Shown: positions 14,829-24,564 of the stretch, piece after piece
Position numbering within the stretch: the first letter of the stretch is position 1
How the letters are laid out: every line of letters begins with the position of its first letter
Notes under the pieces: generated by a model
What the model was told of the DNA's origin: nothing
Databases searched by the model: none
Seen by the model: the letters and a program-made list of their open reading frames with translations, nothing else
Position numbers and translations under genes: made by a program
Source of the DNA: Verrucomicrobiaceae bacterium
Lineage (GTDB): Bacteria; Verrucomicrobiota; Verrucomicrobiia; Verrucomicrobiales; Verrucomicrobiaceae
Direction: 5' to 3'
NCBI GenBank assembly: GCA_027487315.1
Contig: JAIYDW010000095.1
Coordinates: 1-34,741, forward strand
Length of the DNA stretch: 34,741 nt

Positions 14829-17800
14829 ATGCTCCGCAAGGCTCTCCTTCTACTCTTCGCCTCCGCGATCTCCGCCTTCTCTCAGGGCACCGGCCTCACT
14901 GGGCAATACTACGACACCGCCTCCTTCGGCACCCTGAGAACCAACCGTACGGATGCCTCCATCAGTTTTGACTTCGCCTCAGCCATTCCCTCCGGCACCG
15001 CCATCACCAGTGCAGACACCTTCTCCATCGCCTGGAGCGGACAGGTCGAACCCGAGTTCTCGGGTCTCTACACGTTCTATGTAACAGCCGATGATGGAGC
15101 TCGACTCTGGGTGAATGATCAGATGATCGCCTGCCGGACGTTCGCCGCCGCAGGGCCGGAGATGCGAGGTCAGGTCAATTTGACCGCCGGAAAACGCGTC
15201 AACATCCGCCTGGAATACATCGAACAAACAGGCTCCGCCTCCGTGAAACTCGAATGGTCCAGCGCCTCCCGGGCGCGCGAGGTGATCCCTACCTCTCGCC
15301 TGTTCCCAGCTCGCGTGGACAAAGCAGGTGGTTCCCTGTTACGGGAGCACTGGAGCGGGATCAGCGGAGCCTTGATCTCCTCGCTCACAGCAAACACGAA
15401 TTACCCAAACAAACCCGGTGGCCGCGAGTTCATCACCTCGTTCGAGTGCTTGGCACAGGATTGGGCGGATTCATTTGGGACGCGAGTCACAGGCTTCATT
15501 GTGCCCCCAGTGACGGGCGACTACACCTTCGCCGTGAGTGGCGATGACGTCGTGGAACTGTATCTCAGCACGGATGCAACCAGCACAAACAAATCTCTCG
15601 CTGCAAGCGTGGCCTCCGCCACCGCGTTCCGCGCCTGGGGCACATCCTCAACGGCTCGCAACCTCATCCAGGGCCAGCGTTACTACGTGGAACTGCTCCA
15701 CAAAGAGAGCACCGGCACAGATCACTGGTCCGTCGGCTGGAGGAAACCGGGCGATTCGAATTTCAGCGTCGTTCCCGGCTCCGCGCTGGTCCAGCCGGGC
15801 CTCGGAACAGCGCAACCCACGGAGACAAATCTGCTCAACACCATGGCACAGGATCACCCTCGCCTCTTTGCCACAGCGGAACGCTTCGCGAAGCTGAAAG
15901 CGGCCTACCTGAGCCCGACGCCCTCGCAGGCGAAGACTTGGGCGCAAAATGCGATCAACTCGGCCAATGGCCTTCTCACAACGCCGCCGGTGGTTTATGC
16001 GCCGGATGTGCGCAGCGTCATTTTGGGCGACTCGCGTAAAGTGGTGGACCGCATGTACAAACTCGGCCTCGCCTGGCAACTCACCGGCGATCCGCAATAC
16101 GCTGAACGTGCCTGGACGGAACTAAGCACTGTTGCGGACAACACGCTCTTCCCCAACTGGAACCCCAGCCACTTCCTCGACACCGCCGAAATGACCCACG
16201 GCTGCGCCATCGGTTACGATTGGTTTTACCACTACTGGGATGCCACACGCCGCACCACCATTCGAAACGCCATCCTCAACAAAGGACTCACACCCGGACT
16301 CTCGCAGTTTACCAACAATGTCGGTTGGTCCCGCAGCGATGGCAACAACTGGAACCAAGTCTGCACCGGCGGCCTAAGTATGGGCGCCCTCGTGGTGGGC
16401 ACCGAATCCGAGACGCTGGTGGAAAACATCCTCAACCGCTCCATCAACTCCACCCGCCCCTGCTGGAGACGTTTCACAACGGACAACGGCGCTTGGTACG
16501 AAGGCCCGGGCTACTGGGGCTACACCACCGAGTATGGCATGCGCATGCTTGCTGGTCTGGAGTGGGTGCTTGGCAGTGACTTCGGCATCAGCAACACCCA
16601 GCACGTCTCCGAGGCTGGCTATGGTCCCATCAACTCGCTTGGCACCTCCAACATCATTTTCAACTACGCTGATGCAGGCGCCGGCGGAGGCACTCGCGGG
16701 CCGCAGTTTCAGTGGATGGCTCGTCGCTACGGCATCGCCGCCTATGATGGCTGGGAGAACTCGGGCAGCGGCAGTGCTCTAAGCGCCTTGTGGTGGAATG
16801 ATCATGCAGGCATCACCGTCGCCAACAATGACTCAGCCGCAGACATGGCCTTTCATGGCGATGCCGGAACCGCTTTCCAACCGCAGGAAATGGTCACCAT
16901 GCGTGGCAAATGGGCCGACAGCCGTGCCACCTTCGTCGGCACCAAAGGCGGTCAAATGGGTGCCGACCATGGCAATCTCGACGCAGGCACTTTTGTGCTC
17001 GACGCGCTAGGTAGGCGATGGTTTCACGATCTTGGCGGCGACAACTACGCACTGACCAACTACTTCAACGACACACCCAATGCCTCCGGTGTCGATCGCT
17101 GGGACTACTACCGCATGCGGCCCGAAGGTCAAAACACCCTCGCCATCAATCCCGATGGCACCGCCGGCATGGTGCTGAATGCCGTCGCACCCCTCACAGC
17201 ATATCAAAGCGAGCTAGGCGGCAGCGGATCCTTCTCAATTCATGATCTCACTCCGGTTTACACGGGCATGAGCAAAGTCTGGCGCGGCGTGCGGCTCATG
17301 GGCGCTCGTGATGAAGTGCTCGTTCAAGACGAAATCCAGGCGGCTACCGGCAAGACGGTGTGGTGGTTCGCGCATTACACGCATCCAACCACCAGCGTCG
17401 TCGTTGCTCCCGATGGCACCAGCGCCACGCTCACCCAGGGCGCAGAGCGTCTATGGTGCAAGATTCTCAGCAGCGGCGGCCAGTTTCAAATCATGGATGC
17501 CGTGCCGTTACCCGGTTCGGCGAATCCGGTGACGACACCCGCGCAAAACGCCAACACCGGCCACAAGAAGCTCGCCATCAATCTCACGAACGTCACAAAC
17601 ACCACGCTCGCCGTGTGGTTCGTGCCCCTGCAAACCGGCGAACCCATCCCCACAACGCTACCCACCGTCACCGCACTCAACACCTGGAACATCTCCGCTT
17701 CAAACGACGCCCCTGTGGCCATCAGGAGCGTCGCCACCAGCAACGGCGAAAATTCGGTAGACATCGATCTGCGCAACTACATCACCGACGACTCCACCCC

Positions 17801-20800
17801 CTCCTCACAGATGCGCTTCAGCTTGAGCGATCCGGTGAACGGCACCATCATCCTGCTCGCCGATGGCTTCACCGCCCGCTTCACACCCAATCCCGGCTAC
17901 ACCGGCGTGCCCAGCTTCTCCTTCACCGCCACCGATACAGGTGCGGATCCTCGCATGATCCTGGCCTATGATTTTGATCCGCCAGATCCAACGGTTTCGA
18001 CCGAACAACCCGATGTCTCAGGCAATGGTCGCAACGGCACACTTGACGCCATCGGCACCGGCACCTTCACACTGCAGAGCGATGTGCCTTCCGCGCTGGG
18101 ACGCGATGGGCGTAGCCTCGATCTGGCGGAGAACGGGGGCGCCAATGCCGCACGTCTCAGCCGCGTCATCACCACCACCGAAATCGATTGGGACACGAGT
18201 GACTGGACTTTCACGGGTTGGTTCAAACGCCGGGACAGTGGCAATGAGGACATGATCTGGCATTTGAACAATGGCGACGGCTTCGGCACCGGCGAAGAGC
18301 TTTACCTGATGGCCCGGGGCACCTCCACTCTCACACTGCATCACTATCCCGGGCCAGATGTGAACATCGAAAGCACCGCAGCGACTCCAGGTGTGTGGCA
18401 TCACTTCGCCGTGGTGCGCAGCGGCAGCACGATGAGCCTGTATCTGAATGGAGCACTCGTCGGCAGTGATAATACCTTCACGCTCGCCACAGCTCAGGTG
18501 CCTCCTCTGATCTTCGGGGGTCACACCGATGTGTCGGCGACTTTTGCACCCCGCTGGTTCGACGGAAAACTTGACGAACTCGCCGTCTTCAACACCGCTC
18601 TCGCTCCGGCTGAAATCACCACTTTGTTCAATGGCATGACCGCACGGCACTTCGGCGGTCTCGGCACCACGGCCACGATTTCACTCTCCGCTGCTCCCGT
18701 GAACTACGTGTGGACCAGCACCCCGAGCGGCAACTGGTCCATCGGCACGAACTGGCAGGCCGGCAGTTCACCAATAAGCTCTCGCGGAGCCTCCGTGCAG
18801 TTCTTCACCGGCCAAACGCTGGCTGCCGGCACCACGACTGCCACCAATGACATCGCCGGAATGCTCCAGATGAACAATCTCACGCTCGCAGGCTCCAGCA
18901 CCGCAGCGACCACGACCAACATCGGCGGCGGCACCTTCCAACTACTCAACAACGGCACCACACTACCCACAGTGAACCTCACCGGCACAGGCACGACACT
19001 GCTCTACAACATCAACACGCCGGTCTTGCTCGGTGCCGACACCTCCTTCAATGCGACCAATAGCGGCACCTTCATCTTCAATGGCGACCTCTCCGGCTCC
19101 GGCGGTCTCATTCGCAATGGCACCTCAAGCAAACTCATCCTCGCTGGCACCAACAGCTACACTGGCGACACCACAATCAATGCGGGCACCCTTCAAATCG
19201 GCAACGATTTAGCCACCGGCACCTTGGGCAGCGGCGACGTCATCAATAACGGCTCGCTGCGCTTCGACCGCACCGGCACGCTTTCGGTTCCCAATGCCAT
19301 CACCGGCACCGGCAGCGTGCAGATCGACTGCCCGATCAATGCCGGCACCGTCGTTTTCAGCGGCACCAACACCTTCGACGGCGGCGTGAATGTCAGTGGC
19401 GGCACTTTGCGAATCACCAACAGCACCGCTCTCGGCGATGGTACGAAAACCGTTACGCTCACCAACGGCACCGTAGGCGCTCCCCACCTCAACCTCGATG
19501 GCAGCAGCGATCCCATCGAACTGCCCGCCACCATAAGCTACAACACAAGTAGCGCCAGCGGCGCCATCATTAACGAAGCGGGTGATAACACGATCCTCGG
19601 TCCGATCAATCTCACCGGCGGCGGAGGCGACACGAAGATTCTAGTCAACGCTGGCACACTCAACCTGGCAGGGAGCCTCGCCCCAATTGCCGCCGGCAGG
19701 AATCTTCTCCTCGACGGCGTTGCCAGTGGTCAAGTCACGGGGCAAATCAATAATGGCAGCGGTGCCATCGGGCTTTCTGGCGTGAATAAACAAGGCACAG
19801 GAACCTGGACAGTGGCAGGCAACAACACGCATGGCGGTTCCACCACCGTCACCGCAGGCACGCTCGTGCTCGGTCACCCAAACGCTCTCGGTAGCAGCGG
19901 TTTGCAACTCGGTAGCACCACCGGTGCCACCAGCATTACCGCGGGAGCCACCTTGGACCTCAACGGACAGCAAGGCATCAATGAGGCCATCACCGTTCGC
20001 GGCACCGGCGTTGGCAGCAACGGTGCATTGGTCAACAATAGCCCAAATCCCGCCAGAATCGACAACGGTGTCCAAAGCATCTCCACCACCTCAGGCGGAG
20101 TCCACAGCACCGTGCCAGAGGTCATCATCAGCGGTAACGCCACCGCCGTGGCCAGTTTGGGTCTGAGCGTTGCCAGCTTCACGATCAGTGGTGGGACCAC
20201 GATCTATTCCACCGCACCCACCGTGACCATCACCGGTGGCGGTGGCAGTGGCGCCACAGCAACCGCCGTTTTGACCAGTGGGATCGTCACCTCCATCACC
20301 CTCACCAACGCAGGCGCCGGATACACATCGTCACCGACCATCGCCTTCTCAGGTGGCACCGTCACCACCGCAGGCACCAATCCCACCGGCACCGGCAACG
20401 CCACCAACTTCGTTGTCGTTGGCATCCAAGTCACGAATCCCGGCAGCGGCTACACCAGCGCCCCGGGCGTCACATTCAGTAGCGGCACCGGAACCACGGC
20501 AACGGCAAACATGTCGGCGGCAATCCTCGCTACAAACAGCAGCATCGGCGGCTCAGGTGATCTCGATTTGTATCCAGCAGTCAGCGGTGCCGTCACCCTC
20601 ACCAAAGTCGGCAATGGCACACTCACGCTCCATGGCGCGAACACGCACGGCGCCACCACCATCAACGCTGGCCGTCTCGCACTCGCAGGCAGTCTCACAA
20701 GCAACCTCACCACCAACGCCGCGATCTTCGCCCCTCAAGGCACCCCCAGCACGACCGCCAATTTGACCCAGACCTCAGCCGCCACCTTTCAAATCCGTCT

Positions 20801-21449
20801 CAACGGCAGCACAGTGGGCAGTGGCTATGATCAGCTCACTGCAGGCGGAAACGTCACCCTCGCTGGCACCCTCGACCTCGTCTGTGGCCCGAACCTCACT
20901 CCCGGCACCGTTTTCACCATCTTAAACAAAACCAGCACCGGAGCCATCTCCGGCACTTTCCTTGGCAGACCCCAAGGCAGCGTCTGGCAGGAAGACGGAT
21001 ACACCTGGATTCTCAGCTATACCGGCGGCACCGGCAACGATGTCACCGTCACTCTCGCTACACCCGTGGAAGCCTGGCGATTCCAGGTCTTCGGCACCAT
21101 CACCAATACCGGACTCAATGCCGACACCTCAGATAAAGATGCCGATGGAACCAGCAACCTGCTCGAATACGCGATGGCCACGGACCCCAACATCGCCGAC
21201 TCCATCCCCTTCAATGTCGAAGAAAGCGACGGCTCTCTCTCCCTCATCTACACCAAGAACAGTTCCGCCACCGACATCACCTTCACCGTCGAATGGAGCG
21301 AAAACCTCATCACTTGGAGCACCTCAGCCGTCACCCAAGCCCTCGTCCCAGACTCCGACAACGGCATCACCCAGCAAATCAAAGCCTCCGTACCCTATGG
21401 CACCCAACTCTCACGACGCTTTTTGCGACTGAAAGTCACACGGCCGTAA
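14829..21449 (+). CDS. Very large secreted PA14 / heparinase-like / LamG / autotransporter-strand-repeat protein
   Basis: The protein has 2,206 residues. The frame is open from 14580, but the start is placed at the ATG at 14829 because it gives a clean signal peptide (MLRKALLLLFASAISAFSQ). Two PA14-like carbohydrate-binding domains follow (about 19-156 and 168-324). A heparinase II/III-like polysaccharide lyase region spans about 341-954 (NNWNQVCTGG, GAWYEGPGYWGYTTEY, DHGNLDAGTFVLDALGRRW). A cadherin/Ig-like segment (about 960-1035) and a LamG-like domain (about 1041-1271) come next. Autotransporter-associated strand repeats (GTGTWTVAGNNTHGGSTTVTAG and similar) extend to about 2075, interrupted by two GYTSxPxV units. 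The tail holds an NADTSDKDADGTSNLLEYA motif. There is no autotransporter barrel or PEP-CTERM. It probably degrades an extracellular acidic polysaccharide. Confidence 0.88.
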   Translation: MLRKALLLLFASAISAFSQGTGLTGQYYDTASFGTLRTNRTDASISFDFASAIPSGTAITSADTFSIAWSGQVEPEFSGLYTFYVTADDGARLWVNDQMIACRTFAAAGPEMRGQVNLTAGKRVNIRLEYIEQTGSASVKLEWSSASRAREVIPTSRLFPARVDKAGGSLLREHWSGISGALISSLTANTNYPNKPGGREFITSFECLAQDWADSFGTRVTGFIVPPVTGDYTFAVSGDDVVELYLSTDATSTNKSLAASVASATAFRAWGTSSTARNLIQGQRYYVELLHKESTGTDHWSVGWRKPGDSNFSVVPGSALVQPGLGTAQPTETNLLNTMAQDHPRLFATAERFAKLKAAYLSPTPSQAKTWAQNAINSANGLLTTPPVVYAPDVRSVILGDSRKVVDRMYKLGLAWQLTGDPQYAERAWTELSTVADNTLFPNWNPSHFLDTAEMTHGCAIGYDWFYHYWDATRRTTIRNAILNKGLTPGLSQFTNNVGWSRSDGNNWNQVCTGGLSMGALVVGTESETLVENILNRSINSTRPCWRRFTTDNGAWYEGPGYWGYTTEYGMRMLAGLEWVLGSDFGISNTQHVSEAGYGPINSLGTSNIIFNYADAGAGGGTRGPQFQWMARRYGIAAYDGWENSGSGSALSALWWNDHAGITVANNDSAADMAFHGDAGTAFQPQEMVTMRGKWADSRATFVGTKGGQMGADHGNLDAGTFVLDALGRRWFHDLGGDNYALTNYFNDTPNASGVDRWDYYRMRPEGQNTLAINPDGTAGMVLNAVAPLTAYQSELGGSGSFSIHDLTPVYTGMSKVWRGVRLMGARDEVLVQDEIQAATGKTVWWFAHYTHPTTSVVVAPDGTSATLTQGAERLWCKILSSGGQFQIMDAVPLPGSANPVTTPAQNANTGHKKLAINLTNVTNTTLAVWFVPLQTGEPIPTTLPTVTALNTWNISASNDAPVAIRSVATSNGENSVDIDLRNYITDDSTPSSQMRFSLSDPVNGTIILLADGFTARFTPNPGYTGVPSFSFTATDTGADPRMILAYDFDPPDPTVSTEQPDVSGNGRNGTLDAIGTGTFTLQSDVPSALGRDGRSLDLAENGGANAARLSRVITTTEIDWDTSDWTFTGWFKRRDSGNEDMIWHLNNGDGFGTGEELYLMARGTSTLTLHHYPGPDVNIESTAATPGVWHHFAVVRSGSTMSLYLNGALVGSDNTFTLATAQVPPLIFGGHTDVSATFAPRWFDGKLDELAVFNTALAPAEITTLFNGMTARHFGGLGTTATISLSAAPVNYVWTSTPSGNWSIGTNWQAGSSPISSRGASVQFFTGQTLAAGTTTATNDIAGMLQMNNLTLAGSSTAATTTNIGGGTFQLLNNGTTLPTVNLTGTGTTLLYNINTPVLLGADTSFNATNSGTFIFNGDLSGSGGLIRNGTSSKLILAGTNSYTGDTTINAGTLQIGNDLATGTLGSGDVINNGSLRFDRTGTLSVPNAITGTGSVQIDCPINAGTVVFSGTNTFDGGVNVSGGTLRITNSTALGDGTKTVTLTNGTVGAPHLNLDGSSDPIELPATISYNTSSASGAIINEAGDNTILGPINLTGGGGDTKILVNAGTLNLAGSLAPIAAGRNLLLDGVASGQVTGQINNGSGAIGLSGVNKQGTGTWTVAGNNTHGGSTTVTAGTLVLGHPNALGSSGLQLGSTTGATSITAGATLDLNGQQGINEAITVRGTGVGSNGALVNNSPNPARIDNGVQSISTTSGGVHSTVPEVIISGNATAVASLGLSVASFTISGGTTIYSTAPTVTITGGGGSGATATAVLTSGIVTSITLTNAGAGYTSSPTIAFSGGTVTTAGTNPTGTGNATNFVVVGIQVTNPGSGYTSAPGVTFSSGTGTTATANMSAAILATNSSIGGSGDLDLYPAVSGAVTLTKVGNGTLTLHGANTHGATTINAGRLALAGSLTSNLTTNAAIFAPQGTPSTTANLTQTSAATFQIRLNGSTVGSGYDQLTAGGNVTLAGTLDLVCGPNLTPGTVFTILNKTSTGAISGTFLGRPQGSVWQEDGYTWILSYTGGTGNDVTVTLATPVEAWRFQVFGTITNTGLNADTSDKDADGTSNLLEYAMATDPNIADSIPFNVEESDGSLSLIYTKNSSATDITFTVEWSENLITWSTSAVTQALVPDSDNGITQQIKASVPYGTQLSRRFLRLKVTRP

Positions 21450-21538
21450 CCCTCGCCCCAAAATCGGCCCATATCCCTCAGTCGCGGGCGCCGCTTTCCT
21501 TTTGACCACCCCGCCTCCCACGCTACTCTGCCCTTCCC

Positions 21539-23503
21539 ATGTCTCTCGATTCTGCCCTCCAAAATGCCGTCACCGCCGGAACCCTCCTCTCCGACGCCCA
21601 CAACAACATCCAAGCTCTTTTAGCCTCCAGTCAAAATCCAATCTACCGCGCCAGCATCGAGGAACTCGTCCAATGCGGCCATTTTGAAGAACTCAACGAC
21701 CGATTCTTCCAACGCCTCAAATTCGGCACCGGCGGCCTCCGTGGACGCACCATCGGCAAAGTCGTCACCACCGCCGAAAAAGGCGCCGCTTCTGCTGATC
21801 AACGCCCCGATCAGCCCTGCGTCGGCACCAATGCCATGAACTTCTACAATCTGGGCCGCGCCACCCGCGGTCTCGTGGCCTACATCCGCAACTGGCGCAC
21901 CAACGCCGGCATCGAGGGCCGCCCTTCCATCGTCTTCGCTCACGACACTCGCCATTTCTCCTCCGAATTCGCCCACTTCTGCGCCAAAATCGCCACCGAT
22001 CTCGGGGTGGATGTCTACCTCTTCGATGGCTTCCGCCCCACCCCGGAAATGTCCTTCGCCGTCCGCCGCCTCCACGCCGACGCAGGCGTCATGATCACCG
22101 CCTCCCACAATCCCGCTCACGACAACGGCTACAAAGTCAACTTCAATGACGGTGCCGGCATCGTCGAACCCCACGCTTCAGGCATCATCGCCGAAGTCAA
22201 TGCCATCGCCGGTGAGTCCTATGACGCCCTTCCTGATTCCGAAAGGGGCAAAGTCACTACTCTTGGCGACGAAATGGACCAGTCGTTCCTTGGCCAAGTC
22301 CAAAACATCATGCTCCGTCCGGAGCTTCTCAATGACGATGCTGCCAAGAAACTAAAGATCGTATTCACCGCTCTTCACGGTGCCGGCAGCGTCTTTGTGC
22401 CCACCATCCTCAAACGCCTCGGTTTCAATTTCCTCACCGTCCCTGAGCAAGACATCCCCGATGGCCGTTTCCCCACCGTCAAATCACCCAACCCAGAAAA
22501 CGCCCCCGCCCTCCAAATGGCCGTCGATCTCGCCAACAAAGAAGGCGCAGACATTGTCATTGGCACCGACCCTGACTGCGACCGCATGGGCGTCGGCGTC
22601 CGCAATGCCGCTGGTGAAATGGTCCTCCTCACTGGCAACCAAACCGGTGCCCTCATCGCCTGGTATCGCATCAAAACCATGTTCGATCTCGGCATCCTCA
22701 ACGACTCCAACCACAGTCGCGCCGTCCTCCTGAAAACCTTCGTCACCAGCCCCATGCAGGACGCCATCGCCGTCAAATACGGCATCAGAGTCGTCAACAC
22801 TTTGACCGGCTTCAAATGGATCAGCTCCAAACTCGCCGATTACGAAGCCGCCCTCCCCGATGACATCCGCGCCCGCTACCGCGACCTCACTCCTGTCGAA
22901 TCCCGCAACGCTCGTCTCGAGCATAGCACCTTCATGGTGCTCGGCGATGAAGAAAGCTACGGCTACATGGGCGACGATTTCTCTCGCGACAAAGACGGCA
23001 ACGGCGCTGTCGTGATGTTCGCTGAACTCGCCGCCTACGCCGCCAGCCGAGGCCTCACCGTCCCTGGACTGCTAGATGAAATCTACGCTGAAGTTGGTTA
23101 CTTCCTCGAGGTCAACCAAAGCAAAGTCTTCGAAGGCGCTCAGGGTGCCGCTCAAATCGCCGCCCTCGCCAACAGCTACGCCGCCAATCCTCCCACCGAA
23201 GTCGATGGCAGCCCCGTCACAGGCGTCCGCAACTTTGCCTCCGATGTCATCCACGACGAAGAAGGAGTCCAAGTCCCCAAAGAAAAAATGCTCTTCATCG
23301 ACCTCGCCGACGGCCGCAGCTTCGCTGTCCGCCCCTCGGGAACCGAACCCAAAATCAAATACTACCTCTTCGGTCGCCAAGTCCCAGCCGACGGCCAACC
23401 CATGTCCCCGGACGCCCTCGCATCCGCCAAGACCCACGTCATCAACGCCCTCGGCACTCTCTGGTCCTGGATCGAAAAAGACATCGACGCCCGTCTCGCA
23501 TAG
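21539..23503 (+). CDS. Phosphoglucomutase/phosphomannomutase (alpha-D-phosphohexomutase)
   Basis: A 654-residue cytoplasmic enzyme that interconverts hexose 1- and 6-phosphates through a phosphoserine. The four family motifs are present: active serine loop TASHNPAHDNGYK near residue 187, metal loop DPDCDRMG near 344, sugar-binding loop GDEESYGYMGDD near 471 and phosphate-binding RPSGTEPK near 598. Length and the early KFGTGGLRGR motif place it with the larger PGM2-like enzymes rather than the roughly 450-residue ManB/GlmM type. It starts 90 bases after the large secreted protein and converges on tsaB with no intergenic space. Confidence 0.92.
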   Translation: MSLDSALQNAVTAGTLLSDAHNNIQALLASSQNPIYRASIEELVQCGHFEELNDRFFQRLKFGTGGLRGRTIGKVVTTAEKGAASADQRPDQPCVGTNAMNFYNLGRATRGLVAYIRNWRTNAGIEGRPSIVFAHDTRHFSSEFAHFCAKIATDLGVDVYLFDGFRPTPEMSFAVRRLHADAGVMITASHNPAHDNGYKVNFNDGAGIVEPHASGIIAEVNAIAGESYDALPDSERGKVTTLGDEMDQSFLGQVQNIMLRPELLNDDAAKKLKIVFTALHGAGSVFVPTILKRLGFNFLTVPEQDIPDGRFPTVKSPNPENAPALQMAVDLANKEGADIVIGTDPDCDRMGVGVRNAAGEMVLLTGNQTGALIAWYRIKTMFDLGILNDSNHSRAVLLKTFVTSPMQDAIAVKYGIRVVNTLTGFKWISSKLADYEAALPDDIRARYRDLTPVESRNARLEHSTFMVLGDEESYGYMGDDFSRDKDGNGAVVMFAELAAYAASRGLTVPGLLDEIYAEVGYFLEVNQSKVFEGAQGAAQIAALANSYAANPPTEVDGSPVTGVRNFASDVIHDEEGVQVPKEKMLFIDLADGRSFAVRPSGTEPKIKYYLFGRQVPADGQPMSPDALASAKTHVINALGTLWSWIEKDIDARLA

Positions 23504-24118
23504 TCACCTCTTCCGAGGCTGCGTAATGAACGCCCCTTCAAGGTAAATCGGCTCCAAAGCCCGACCTTGAGGGGCTTCAAAGTCAACGCTACTCCCCAGC
23601 ATCGCCAAACGCTTCGCATCTGGCACCATCGCCTCCACCCCAGGCACCGGCGAACTGGCGTCACAGGTGACCCATCGCCCCAACCCCGTTTCCGCCATCG
23701 CTTGCGGCAACGCCTCCGGTGCAAGCAAAGCAATACCCTCCATCAACACCCCACCCCTCACCTGCGCCACATAAAACCTCCCACGCCGCGCGTCGCCCAC
23801 CACCCCAAAAGTCTCCTCTTCCACACACCCCAGCAGCGAAGAAATCCCCACCACCCCCACCCGCCTGGATAACGCCACCCCCTGCGCCGCCGCAATCGCA
23901 ATCCGCACTCCCGTATACGACCCCGGGCCCGTCCCCACCACAATCCCCCGCAGCCTGCCACCCGCCACCTTCAGCGCCTCATCCAGCGGTCCAAACACCT
24001 GCGCATTATGCGACCGCTTCGCCTCAAAAGAAGCTTCATAGAGCAACTCACTCCCGGCGACCACCGCCACACTCCCCTGCACAGTGGAAAGCTCTAGCGC
24101 CAACACCACATCCTTCAT
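23504..24118 (-). CDS. tsaB: tRNA t6A modification protein TsaB
   Basis: A 204-residue protein, with the start moved to the ATG at 24118, where it overlaps the tsaE stop in an ATGA; upstream in-frame codons belong to the tsaE region. It has the ASKHA-fold N-terminus LALELSTVQGSVAVV, the KRSHNAQVFGPLDEAL segment and the family signature VGTGPGSYTGVRIAIAAAQG near residues 70-89. TsaB is the scaffold partner of TsaD and TsaE in making N6-threonylcarbamoyladenosine in tRNA. It is the last gene of the lpxC-fabZ/lpxA/tsaE operon. Confidence 0.92.
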   Translation of the reverse strand: MKDVVLALELSTVQGSVAVVAGSELLYEASFEAKRSHNAQVFGPLDEALKVAGGRLRGIVVGTGPGSYTGVRIAIAAAQGVALSRRVGVVGISSLLGCVEEETFGVVGDARRGRFYVAQVRGGVLMEGIALLAPEALPQAMAETGLGRWVTCDASSPVPGVEAMVPDAKRLAMLGSSVDFEAPQGRALEPIYLEGAFITQPRKR

Positions 24119-24564
24119 CGCGCCCCTCCTTCTTCCATCACCCGCCGTCCCTCTTCCCCCGCATGTTCCAGGTAAAACCAGCGCGTCCCCTCCGGCATCA
24201 AATGCGGAAATCGATCCGCCCACTCCACAATCACCACCCCCTTCTCATCCAAATAATCATCCCACCCCATGTTGAGAACCTCCACCTCCGTCTCCATTCG
24301 ATACCAGTCAAAATGAAACACCGGTAACCGACCCTCCACATACTCATGCACCAACCCAAACGTCGGACTGCTCACCACCTCACCACTCCCCAACCCTGAC
24401 ACAATCCCCTTCGAAGCCTGCGTCTTCCCCGCCCCCAAATCCCCGCACAACGCCACAACTGCCCCAGCCCCCAACCCCTCTCCCAGCACACGCCCCCATT
24501 CGAACGTCTCCTCCGGCGTCAGCAGTCGTTTCAAATGCTCGTCCTCCTGTTTCTCAATCCTCAT
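24115..24564 (-). CDS. tsaE: tRNA t6A modification ATPase TsaE
   Basis: A 149-residue cytoplasmic ATPase from the ATG at 24564. It has the Walker A motif GDLGAGKT at residues 41-48, followed by SSPTFGLVHEY and FHFDWYRM. The C-terminal VVIVEWADRFPHLMP completes the TsaE pattern. It drives turnover of the TsaB-TsaD complex in t6A synthesis. The start overlaps the 3' end of lpxA by 11 bases, and the stop overlaps the tsaB start, so translation is probably coupled along the operon. An in-frame extension upstream to 24618 would run far into lpxA and is rejected. Confidence 0.92.
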   Translation of the reverse strand: MRIEKQEDEHLKRLLTPEETFEWGRVLGEGLGAGAVVALCGDLGAGKTQASKGIVSGLGSGEVVSSPTFGLVHEYVEGRLPVFHFDWYRMETEVEVLNMGWDDYLDEKGVVIVEWADRFPHLMPEGTRWFYLEHAGEEGRRVMEEGGAR

